From positions 1-58,689 of the forward strand of contig PYIY01000206.1 in the NCBI GenBank assembly GCA_003635195.1: 58,689 bases of DNA, written 5' to 3'. The position numbers were made by a program, and so were the translations under genes. The stretch's first letter is position 1; each line of letters starts with the position of its first letter. Source of the DNA: Candidatus Poribacteria bacterium (GTDB taxonomy: Bacteria > Poribacteria > WGA-4E > WGA-3G). Shown here one piece after another: positions 21,698 through 29,680 of the stretch. The notes beneath the pieces were generated by a model. That model saw only the letters and a list, made by a program, of their open reading frames with translations, made no database searches and was not told where the DNA came from.

Positions 21698-23249
21698 TGG
21701 AGCCTCCGACGTTTGCATAAAAAAACGGTGGCATTGTTAAGGCGACCACATCGTCATCACCAGAGATTTCGCGTGCCATTGCGAGCGCGTCGTCTAAATT
21801 TTTTGCCCAGTCAACACCTAATCGCTGTGCTACCCTCGGTTCCTTTGGACCCACGAGGATGACCTTAGATAAGTACTTCAGCGGATACGTCGCCCAGTAC
21901 CAGACGGTGAACGGATGGAAGCCGTGATGTGCGAATTTGTTCCGATAGCAGTCGATGAGATACTCGTCTTTCGCGTATTTCTCCTGAAACTTCTGCTGCA
22001 TCTCAAACGGTTCAGTGGTATCCGCCAGCACCTCATCGTAAAACATCTTATAGGCGACGTGATACTCTTCATGGAAAATCTCGTATGTCGGGTTCATGAT
22101 GATGACAACGCCATCTTTTTTGATGATGGGTTTGTTGTAGAACCAGTTAAAGACGTAACCCAAAATGTCGCTGACCACCAACACAGGATTGATACGTGCA
22201 TCGACGGCGTAAGGGCTCATATCGGGGAGTCCGAACACCAATGTACTAAACTGGCGCGGGATGTCTATTGCCAACTGATCCTTCATTGATGCTAAGGTTC
22301 TCTCGTGAACGGCATCAATGTCGCCTGCGTTGATCTGTATCGGTTCATAATCGGTTCGGACGCTTTTGAGGATTGCATAACGTAGCGATTCGGGTAAAAG
22401 CGATAAAGTTGCGGGTGTAAAGGTTTTAATAACCTTCTCTGCGATGTTACAATCGCGGTTGGGTTTCCCAACGTAGCGGAGATGGAACGGATAGATCGCA
22501 CCGTTCATCGCTGCTTCAAGGACCAATATAGGGGTCTCTTTCTGAATGAGACGACTCATCCGCTCGATACAGGCGTGCATGTGCGAACCTTCGGGTTGCA
22601 TCACATGCGGACTCTCCGCTGTCATGTGCGGTGAATGGTGTGGAGCAATGGAGTTATACGTACCGAGACCCACTGCGACGGATTTATGCCCACCGTTAAG
22701 CGGGATCTGTATCATATCCACATAAATCACCAGATCGGCTTCAAGTACCGCTTTATCTGTTTCAACGATTTCATCTTGTTCCGTGCGTCCTACCTCAACA
22801 ATCTGGTCGGCATCTTCCGCATCAAAGTTTCGGAGTTGATGCGGATAGAACTCGTCCATGATATCTTTGCCGAGCATATAAGCGAGTTCGTGTTCCTTCA
22901 TTTTACGGTGCAGCGCAACAGCACAAATCAGTTGGATATTCTTTTTCTCCACGCCGTAGCTGTAGAGCATCCTTAAGAGGGTCTCAACCATAATCTGCCG
23001 CATATCTGGCTTTTTCGTGGCAGGGAAAGGCTGACAGTTATCGTCAAACAGGATAAGGACCTTTGCGTTGCCGTTGACGAGTTCGCTAAGCGGTGGCATC
23101 TCAAGTGGGTTTTCAAAAGCACGTTGTGTGTGTTCGCTGAGTGCTGCGCGCTTAATTCCCGGCAGGGGAGGCTTGGCGTAATAAACCTCTGAATTATCCG
23201 GCAGTTTCGCGTTGATGAGATGGTTTCCAAAGTAGGTGAAATATTTCAT
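21690..23249 (-). CDS. LarA / DUF2088 family protein (lactate-racemase-like)
   Basis: The 519-residue protein has the LarA catalytic architecture: ILFDDNCQPFP near residue 67, ALHRKMKEHEL (the His-rich nickel-cofactor-binding motif region) and IPLNGGHKSVAVGLG, with further histidines in HHSPHMTAESPHV. LarA needs a nickel-pincer cofactor made by LarB, LarC and LarE; none of these genes is in the window. At about 520 residues it is longer than classical LarA (about 425), with an insert after residue 200. Many DUF2088 proteins act on other 2-hydroxy acids. It heads a minus-strand run. Confidence 0.85.
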   Translation of the reverse strand: MKYFTYFGNHLINAKLPDNSEVYYAKPPLPGIKRAALSEHTQRAFENPLEMPPLSELVNGNAKVLILFDDNCQPFPATKKPDMRQIMVETLLRMLYSYGVEKKNIQLICAVALHRKMKEHELAYMLGKDIMDEFYPHQLRNFDAEDADQIVEVGRTEQDEIVETDKAVLEADLVIYVDMIQIPLNGGHKSVAVGLGTYNSIAPHHSPHMTAESPHVMQPEGSHMHACIERMSRLIQKETPILVLEAAMNGAIYPFHLRYVGKPNRDCNIAEKVIKTFTPATLSLLPESLRYAILKSVRTDYEPIQINAGDIDAVHERTLASMKDQLAIDIPRQFSTLVFGLPDMSPYAVDARINPVLVVSDILGYVFNWFYNKPIIKKDGVVIIMNPTYEIFHEEYHVAYKMFYDEVLADTTEPFEMQQKFQEKYAKDEYLIDCYRNKFAHHGFHPFTVWYWATYPLKYLSKVILVGPKEPRVAQRLGVDWAKNLDDALAMAREISGDDDVVALTMPPFFYANVGGSND

Positions 23250-23318
23250 TTAAACTGGGTAACTCGCTTCGTGAGACGGTTTCAATTGATGTTCAAACAG
23301 TTTTGCAATTACCCATTT

Positions 23319-23347
23319 ATTTTAGCATAATTTATGCGAATGTGCAA
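23319..23347 (-). promoter_or_regulatory. Sigma70-like promoter for the LarA-like gene
   Basis: On the minus strand TTGCAC (23347-23342) and TAAAAT (23324-23319) are 17 bases apart, about 70 bases ahead of the start codon at 23249. Confidence 0.5.
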
Positions 23348-23429
23348 ATTTTTTAGCGAATTACGGGTGCTGTTCAGATTCCAAGGCTTCTACGTTTTTC
23401 TGTAAAAAGGGACAAGTAGATGAAATACA

Positions 23430-24494
23430 TTACTCAACCTTCATTTTTCCCCAAGTTGTCGTTAATTTATCTATGCTGGGAGTGACACGAACCCCTGGGA
23501 AGTCCAACGCGATGCTCCATGGATTATTCAATCCTGTGATGATGTTTTCGACTTTACTGCCGTCGAGATTCGCACGCTGAATTGTGCCCGTGTGGGTCTT
23601 TGACTCAGAGGTTATCCAGTATATTTTTCCCCCGACTGGGTCTAAGGCGAGACTCTTTAGTTGATCCGGACTTGTAAAAATTTCTTCGAGATTACTACCA
23701 TCAAGGTCAGCACGTTGAATTGTGCGGGGACCGTCAAATCCGCGTATCCATACCGTCCAATATATCTTTCCGCGAGCCACGTCCAAGGCGAGTGAAACTG
23801 GTTCATCCATTGTTGCGACGACGTTTTCAACGTTACTACCATCAAAATTGGCACGTCGGATGGCATTCCTTGAATAGTCTGTCCAATACATTTTTCCTCT
23901 ATTCCTGTCCAAGGTGAGAGCGTTTGAAAAAGCTTCGTAGGTCACAAGGTCCTCGACATCGCTACCATCAAGGTTAGCACGCTGAATATGCTTTAACATT
24001 TCGTTTACCCAATACATCTTTTTTCTCTGTACGTCTAAGGCAATATGGCGTGGATTAATTAGCAAATCATGTGTCAGCTTAATCTTACCCTCTTTCCAAT
24101 ACACAACGCCTGTGCATTTGCCATCACGACATGTTATAGTTACTGAGCGGCCTCCTGGTGGGAACGTAAATCCTGTAATGATGTCTTTGACATTACGTCC
24201 GGTAAGGTCGGCCCTCTGAATTTTACGCGTACTTTCGTCCGTCCAGTACACCTTACGTCTCAGCATGTCTAAAGCAATGGCTCTGGGGGCTTTCAGTTCT
24301 GTAACGATGTCTTTGACATGGGATCCGTCAAGATGCGCCCGCCGGATCTTACCTGTTTTTTTTGTCCACCCGGCTTCTGTCCAGTATATCTTGTATCTTC
24401 CCTGTCCGTAACTTGTGCTGTGTATATTGACCGCTAACAAGAGTGTCCCTAAGAAGAACACTAAGCATTTTCGCGCTGCAACTAAATTTCTCAT
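23430..24494 (-). CDS. Secreted YWTD-type beta-propeller protein
   Basis: After a signal peptide (about residues 1-30, VFFLGTLLLAVNIHS) the 354-residue protein consists of LDL-receptor class B repeats. Each unit of about 40-45 residues contains KxYWTD or KxYWxx, then IxRAxLDGSxVExIxT and a xxxxIALDxxxxK segment; at least six can be counted (KIYWTEA, KVYWTDE, VVYWKEG, KMYWVNE, KMYWTDY, KIYWTVW, KIYWITS). Such repeats form a six-bladed propeller that binds ligands. The third repeat is degenerate with an insertion holding CRDGKC. The start follows AAAGGAG. Its likely place is the periplasm or cell surface. It is a single-gene unit, and the partner is unknown. Confidence 0.9.
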   Translation of the reverse strand: MRNLVAARKCLVFFLGTLLLAVNIHSTSYGQGRYKIYWTEAGWTKKTGKIRRAHLDGSHVKDIVTELKAPRAIALDMLRRKVYWTDESTRKIQRADLTGRNVKDIITGFTFPPGGRSVTITCRDGKCTGVVYWKEGKIKLTHDLLINPRHIALDVQRKKMYWVNEMLKHIQRANLDGSDVEDLVTYEAFSNALTLDRNRGKMYWTDYSRNAIRRANFDGSNVENVVATMDEPVSLALDVARGKIYWTVWIRGFDGPRTIQRADLDGSNLEEIFTSPDQLKSLALDPVGGKIYWITSESKTHTGTIQRANLDGSKVENIITGLNNPWSIALDFPGVRVTPSIDKLTTTWGKMKVE

Positions 24495-25073
24495 TTTGGA
24501 GGGCTCCTTTCTTTTTTAAAACTACTACCTTATAACCCAAGTTGCTACGGACAAGATTTATAGCAGGCAAACACTGTTTTTTACTGAAAGAACAATGATT
24601 TTCTGGGCTTCAGATTTTTTCTGTCATAGGTCGGGGTTAGAAACTTCCCCTACAAGAACTTTCGCAAAATAGATGGCAACTTGAGTCACCTTAATACCGC
24701 ACGTTATAGATATGTAGCAAATTTCATGCCACTCTGGACAGGCGTGCTGCTGGGCTTTTTTGTAAAAATTGCACCGAATAGGGCAAGGCTTGTGGCAACT
24801 TGCCCAGAATGGTGCAGTTTCGGGTCTTTCGTTGTTCGACAAGGTTTTTGGGTTGTTTATTATGGGTAAAGCGTGAATTTTGGCGGCAGGGATTTCAATC
24901 TTTGGAGAGTGGTTTTAACGGGTATGATGGACAACTGATAAACATGCTTATTTCGATAGACACAAGAGGCGTGTGTGATTTCGTCGTAACTGGAATCAAT
25001 AGCGAGAATTTTCAAATTAGGTCCCGATTCAATACGTCATCTTACGTCTGAGATAACGTTCTTATTTAACAGA
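24495..25073. other. 579-base intergenic stretch
   Basis: No convincing gene. An imperfect long hairpin lies around 24768-24818, with inner arms GGGCAAG (24781-24787) and CTTGCCC (24799-24805) and outer arms TGCACC/GGTGCA. A degenerate GGTCGGGGTT/AACTTCCCC-type palindrome is near 24630-24655. Short open frames on both strands here are produced by the hairpin and show no ribosome site. Confidence 0.5.
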
Positions 25074-25412
25074 TTAGAGAGTTCCTTCGCGGGCCCGTTC
25101 AAGCAAGAGTACGATCATTCGCTGTTCAACCTCAATGAGCGTACGCCCTATACGTGTTCGCGCCCTAACTTCATTAATGGCGCGCTTTTTGCTGAATACT
25201 CCCAGTCCCAAAATACCTGTGTCAAACACAGGGCGTTGTCGAATGCGTTCCGCAACCAATTCTGACTGTTGTTCAGGAGTCAATTGGATAAACGAAAACC
25301 GTGCGGGTTCTTCGTCTATCACTTCTCGCAAAGAGATCCATTGCCCGTCAGGAGCCATAGCCACCGGACGGCTCCAATGGTCTTCGCGAGTTACTGGTAT
25401 GTTATTCGCCAT
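25074..25412 (-). CDS. Hypothetical protein of 112 residues
   Basis: The start follows AAGGAGACCCCTC with good spacing. The protein (MANNIPVTREDHWSRPVAMA...) is soluble, mixed-charge and without signal peptide or membrane segment. It has a short strand-rich first half and a helical C-terminus (RTLIEVEQRMIVLLLERAREG) that may form a coiled coil or dimerise. I do not recognise a family. It stands alone between the YWTD gene and the first DUF6785-like gene. Confidence 0.7.
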   Translation of the reverse strand: MANNIPVTREDHWSRPVAMAPDGQWISLREVIDEEPARFSFIQLTPEQQSELVAERIRQRPVFDTGILGLGVFSKKRAINEVRARTRIGRTLIEVEQRMIVLLLERAREGTL

Positions 25413-25625
25413 GAGGGGTCTCCTTAGAAATGGTTTAAGTCTTTTTAGAGAAGTTAATACCTAAATATCAGGGAAAGGGGAAGCGGATAAACTTAGGTCT
25501 TGCGACTTAATACCAAGTGTCAGCCGCAAGATTATTTTTTGCATTGCAAAATGGGTTAACTATGTAGGCATTATACAACAAAAACAGGTAAAAGTCAAGA
25601 AAAATCCGGAGATATCCACGCTATA

Positions 25626-27596
25626 TCAACCAGGTAATAGACGATATCCAATACCAGTCATGAGTCCGACGATGATCCAGATGCCGCCGATGAAGCACTC
25701 TCCTAACACGACCCCTAAAATGAGCGGACGGAGTTTGCGGTAATAGGCGACACCGCCGAACTTCAGGGTGGTGTATTTGAGGAACCAACCGATGAAAAAT
25801 GAACCCCAAAAACAGTACGTCGCATAACTCGTCATCATGAGAGAACCGATCGGGTGTAGTTTCCACCAGAGATAGTGGTGGCGCATCCAGAGCATGCCAA
25901 ACATCGTGGCACCACCGAAGATGAACGAACCGAGTCGCTCCAGTTCAATACCAGTCGGATGTTGCAGAATGCTTGTGAGACGATTAAATGGGGAAGTTGT
26001 GGAGATCATATAGGTCCAGTGCTGTAAATTCACTGCGCCGTGCGTGTAGGCGAGATCTACGGACGAATAGTAGGAGACACCCATTGCCAAGACGATAGCG
26101 ATACCCATCGCCAACAGAAATGGACGTTGTTTGAGACGCAGCGGTTCCGCGAGTTTGAAGTTGTTCATCACGCTTGGCATCAGAATCTCCCGCATATCGA
26201 ACATCAGCACCCGTTCATAAGCGACCAAGGTCCAACTCGGTGCATTGACGCGCGCACTACCAAACAGCGTAATGAGGTATTCACCGGGTAGAAAAGAGTA
26301 AAGGATAAACATCAAACCACCGTTAGTAACCATCCACGTGCCGACTGTTGTGATAGCAAGGAAGATACCGAGTATAAAAAGTGCCACCCATACACGCATG
26401 CCAGCGAGGCTGCATATTAGCGTAAGCAGTAAGATCCCGCCAATCATACCCCATACCGCCCAGACGTAAGGTAAAGGTTCGTTCGTATCGTTGCCAGAAC
26501 GTTTGCCAAAAATCGTTGCGAACGCCCGTCCGAAATGGCGTTTCCCAATAAAAAGGATAAAACCGATAAAGACCAGCAGCGCGCCCATCTGCTGGTTCTG
26601 ATGGAAGTTCCACTGGTTCACTTTTGAACCCGTTGCGTAGATTAGCACCGTCTCCATCTTGCCGAACAGGAAGAAGAACCAGAAACTAAAGGATATTTCG
26701 AGCGTGAGCAGATAAACAATAGCAATAACTGAAGGGTAGATAAAGAGATTCACCGAGGGCCACCATGCCAAGGCAGAGAAGGGTTTTTCAGTGAAGAATT
26801 GGGCAATCGGGAAATAGAGAGGCGGGTTTGGTATAGATGGAAAGTAGAGGTGCAATCCCTTCAAGCCGTGCAATAGGACAGGTATGGCAAAACCTGACCA
26901 CATCAGCCGAGATTTGAAAAACCTGTTCACGAGGGTACCCCCTGACGGTGGTTGAAACATCTCTACCGGCAGTTGGACGAGCGGAAAGGTGAAGCGTTCG
27001 TGTTCTACCCACTGTTTGCGGAGGATAACCGTCCAGCAGATGGTGACGAAATAGAAGATCAGGACAAACGCGCTCCATCCGACAATCGGCTTCACCCATG
27101 CTTCCCATGGTATTCGGTCGCCATCCGGCAATTGCTCATAAAAATAAAAGACGGCTTTCGGATCTTTCACAACCATCCAGTCTGGGAGATGCTGATGAAA
27201 AAGTGTTATCCACTCGTTTTCGGGGGTTGCGAAGTAGAACGGACTGACAGCGAGTGGGACGAGGTATCGCATCAGTCCTGAAGATGGAATCCCTGATGCA
27301 ACAAGCATCATGCCCCAGATGATAAGGAGTTCACTGCCTTGCAATTCCGTGTTGGGTTTTAATCTTTTGAGAAGTGTGTTGACCCCGAGTATGAAGACCA
27401 ACATGACGAAAACAACAGCGATTGGTAGATGGTTCCCCGCGAGATAGGTGCCGCCGACGTGGAAATCGTTATAGGGAGTGGCGAGACATTGGCATACCAC
27501 TGCCACCATGCCGATGAGGACACTCCGCGCCGTGATACTGCTATAGGTAGAATGGGACGTTTGCGGAAAATTCTGCGAAGTGACGGGAGGTGTCAT
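25626..27596 (-). CDS. DUF6785/DUF6784-like polytopic membrane protein
   Basis: I favour the ATG at 27596, just after the upstream dehydrogenase stop; an earlier ATG at 27647 would overlap it. The roughly 656-residue protein has about 14 hydrophobic helices. Conserved landmarks shared with the gene at 35947-37833 are SELLIIWGMMLVASG, FATPENEWITLFHQHLPDW, RKQWVEHERFTFPLVQLP, FFTEKPFSALAWWP and, near the end, KFGGVAYYRKLRPLILGVVLGE (given here in overlapping short pieces). The layout resembles transporter-like DUF6785/DUF6784 proteins of Poribacteria and Planctomycetes. The function is unknown; a transporter is a reasonable guess. Confidence 0.78.
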   Translation of the reverse strand: MTPPVTSQNFPQTSHSTYSSITARSVLIGMVAVVCQCLATPYNDFHVGGTYLAGNHLPIAVVFVMLVFILGVNTLLKRLKPNTELQGSELLIIWGMMLVASGIPSSGLMRYLVPLAVSPFYFATPENEWITLFHQHLPDWMVVKDPKAVFYFYEQLPDGDRIPWEAWVKPIVGWSAFVLIFYFVTICWTVILRKQWVEHERFTFPLVQLPVEMFQPPSGGTLVNRFFKSRLMWSGFAIPVLLHGLKGLHLYFPSIPNPPLYFPIAQFFTEKPFSALAWWPSVNLFIYPSVIAIVYLLTLEISFSFWFFFLFGKMETVLIYATGSKVNQWNFHQNQQMGALLVFIGFILFIGKRHFGRAFATIFGKRSGNDTNEPLPYVWAVWGMIGGILLLTLICSLAGMRVWVALFILGIFLAITTVGTWMVTNGGLMFILYSFLPGEYLITLFGSARVNAPSWTLVAYERVLMFDMREILMPSVMNNFKLAEPLRLKQRPFLLAMGIAIVLAMGVSYYSSVDLAYTHGAVNLQHWTYMISTTSPFNRLTSILQHPTGIELERLGSFIFGGATMFGMLWMRHHYLWWKLHPIGSLMMTSYATYCFWGSFFIGWFLKYTTLKFGGVAYYRKLRPLILGVVLGECFIGGIWIIVGLMTGIGYRLLPG

Positions 27597-27606
27597 AAGG
27601 AATGTA

Positions 27607-28854
27607 TTACGTGATTGTGTAGCCAGCAGAATCGGTCCGTAAGTCAAATACGGTTTTTACAGTGGCAGTCTTGCCTGTGTTCAGAGCAGTCTGGATGGCA
27701 TGTTTGTAGTCTCGCAGTGGAAAACGTCTGATTACCAGCGGACGTAATTGCGCCCCCGTTTTTTCGAGGAGCTGCATACCGAGTGCAAAAGTATGAATCT
27801 GTTCACCGTTGTGTGTTTCAACACCATAAGTATAAGCACCTGTTACTTTCAATTGCTTATACCAAACCGAGACCCAGTCGATGTTTTTAGGGATTCCTGG
27901 CATACCGAGCAAGATGACTTCGCCGTTCGCGTGTGTGAAACGGAGCGCATCGTCTATTGTGACACTGGAACCGATGCAATCGAAGGTGACATCTACACCC
28001 CCAATTAATACCTCTTGTCCCAATTCCGGTTGATACGATTCTGAACCTGTGAGTTCGCAGAATGCTGTGTACCGACTGCTATTCGGCGATATTATCTCAT
28101 TTGCACCGAGGTCAAGTGCCAATTGCTGTTGGTGTGGATACTTGGCGAAGATGAGGATCCGGTTTTGATAGCCGAGCATCCGAAGTGCTGCAACGGTAAG
28201 GAGTCCCATCGTGCCACCACCAATAACACAGATGTTGTCTGCTGTGTTGTATGCGACCTTCAAAACGCCGTGTATCGCACAGGCAAAGGGTTCGAGTAGC
28301 ACGGCAATTTCGTCCGAAACACTATCTGGGACAAGATGGAGTTGTGATTGATGCGCGACGACATATCGGCTCCATCCACCGCCTGTATCCCGACAATAGC
28401 CGGTCTGAACGCCTTCGGAGATATCGCCTTTTGTGATATTTTCGCAGTTGGCGAAGTGTGCGTTTTGGCATTGATAACACGGCGGTGAGATTCCTCTTAC
28501 CGTACATGAAAGCGCAGGTTCAATCACCACCCGCGCACCGGTAGGGAAACCTTCCACTGCATCACCGATCTCCGCAATTTCGCCGACAATCTCATGTCCT
28601 AAAACGAAAGGCGTTGATGTGAAAGGCGAGAAATAGGGGCTTCCCTTTGCAGTGATTGTCGCTAAATCGGAGCCACAAATACCGCTGAGTCGGGTTCTGA
28701 CCTTGACCCATTCAGGTGTCGGCAGTTGTGGTTCCGTGATGTTAACGAGATGCACACAAGAGAACGGTGACGTGTAGAGACCCCGCCACCGTTTGCCGAG
28801 GTAGCGCATCGCGAGATAACGTGGGATGTTTTTGGTGTATTGAATGGCTTCCAC
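27607..28854 (-). CDS. Zinc-dependent medium-chain alcohol/threonine dehydrogenase
   Basis: The 415-residue protein has the catalytic zinc ligands C60 (GICGSD) and H87-E88 (LGHEIVG), a structural zinc lobe with four cysteines (SCTVRG...CYQCQNAHFANC) and a Rossmann motif VIGGGTMGLL. It is longer than typical family members (about 350) owing to an N-terminal extension of some 20 residues and an insert after the Rossmann domain. Such enzymes oxidise secondary alcohols or sugar alcohols with NAD(P). The start is a GTG with a weak ribosome site. The DUF6785-like gene follows 10 bases after it, so the pair may form an uptake-and-oxidation unit. Confidence 0.9.
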   Translation of the reverse strand: MEAIQYTKNIPRYLAMRYLGKRWRGLYTSPFSCVHLVNITEPQLPTPEWVKVRTRLSGICGSDLATITAKGSPYFSPFTSTPFVLGHEIVGEIAEIGDAVEGFPTGARVVIEPALSCTVRGISPPCYQCQNAHFANCENITKGDISEGVQTGYCRDTGGGWSRYVVAHQSQLHLVPDSVSDEIAVLLEPFACAIHGVLKVAYNTADNICVIGGGTMGLLTVAALRMLGYQNRILIFAKYPHQQQLALDLGANEIISPNSSRYTAFCELTGSESYQPELGQEVLIGGVDVTFDCIGSSVTIDDALRFTHANGEVILLGMPGIPKNIDWVSVWYKQLKVTGAYTYGVETHNGEQIHTFALGMQLLEKTGAQLRPLVIRRFPLRDYKHAIQTALNTGKTATVKTVFDLRTDSAGYTIT

Positions 28855-28904
28855 TTTAATGGTTCTCGGTTTTCGGTTCTCAGTTGCCAGTTGTCGGTAG
28901 CTAC

Positions 28905-29489
28905 TTAATTGCCGTTGTCAAATTTGACGCGTCTGTAGACGTGCTGTAAAGGTAGTTCACACTGGTTAGATAGCAGTGGCACGACATCCGCAAGTGCCCG
29001 AAATTCTGTCGGTATCCATTCGGGTTCATGGCGACGATACCGCAGCACCTGTACTTTATCTTGTGAAATCAGAATGTATTCTTGTAAGGAATCTATTTGA
29101 CGATAGTGTGTGAATTTTTCGTCTTTGTCGTATGTTTCAGTGGAAGCTGAAAGCACCTCTACAATAAGTGTCGGGTTCAGAAGTGTGTCGAAAGTATTAT
29201 CCTCGGCGCGTGGTTCACCACACACAACAACAATATCTGGGTAAAAGTAGGATTCTGTCTGGGCAACTTTCACGCGTAGATCACCAGTCCCAGCGACTTG
29301 ACATTCCGTATTCATCAATTGGTTGTTAAGGTGAATTGCCGTGTCAAACGTGATAAAATTATGTACGAAACTGGCACCAGCCATCGCGATGGTCTCTCCG
29401 TTCACATATTCGTTTTTTGTGATTGCCTTACGTTCCAATTCAAGGTACGCTTCGGGCGTTAGGTAAGTTGGTGCTGCGATAGGTGCCAT
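28905..29489 (-). CDS. Uma2 family endonuclease-like protein (DUF820)
   Basis: The 194-residue protein is a typical Uma2/DUF820 protein of the PD-(D/E)XK nuclease fold. It starts with TPEAYLELERKA and NEYVNGETIAMAGAS, and has the active-site strand pair FYPDIVVVCGEP and NPTLIVEVLSAST, then DKDEKFTHYRQIDSLQEYIL. These proteins are abundant in cyanobacteria and Poribacteria; their biological role is unclear and they move readily. The start follows CGGAG. A strong promoter lies 46 bases upstream. Confidence 0.93.
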   Translation of the reverse strand: MAPIAAPTYLTPEAYLELERKAITKNEYVNGETIAMAGASFVHNFITFDTAIHLNNQLMNTECQVAGTGDLRVKVAQTESYFYPDIVVVCGEPRAEDNTFDTLLNPTLIVEVLSASTETYDKDEKFTHYRQIDSLQEYILISQDKVQVLRYRRHEPEWIPTEFRALADVVPLLSNQCELPLQHVYRRVKFDNGN

Positions 29490-29534
29490 CTGAGTTACTC
29501 CGTCTCCCGTGTTTCGTCTAATTGCTGAGGTTCA

Positions 29535-29563
29535 ATTATAGCGAAAGTTTTTCGGCATATCAA
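29535..29563 (-). promoter_or_regulatory. Consensus sigma70 promoter for the Uma2 gene
   Basis: On the minus strand TTGATA (29563-29558) and TATAAT (29540-29535) are 17 bases apart, 46 bases ahead of the start codon at 29489. Confidence 0.6.
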
Positions 29564-29594
29564 GTAAAATATTATGCTAATGACACTGCAATGA

Positions 29595-29675
29595 AATTCC
29601 ACCACGATTGCGTTGCAGCTTGACTTTTTCAGGTGTCGACAGTTGTGGCTCTGGAATATTAACAAGACGTAGGCA
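29595..29675 (-). pseudogene. Remnant of an alcohol-dehydrogenase N-terminus
   Basis: The minus strand translates as LRLVNIPEPQLSTPEKVK, closely matching VHLVNITEPQLPTPEWVKV in the dehydrogenase at 27607-28854. The DNA from 29617 to 29675 is alignable with 28701-28757. The frame then runs into unrelated codons and a stop. It is a broken copy of that gene, and the Uma2 gene lies between the two copies. Confidence 0.6.
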
Positions 29676-29680
29676 CTTTA

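Noticed and set aside
24624..24842. 72-residue Cys-rich open frame in the 579-base gap
   Set aside because: It is produced by the long hairpin at 24768-24818, lacks a ribosome site and resembles no family.
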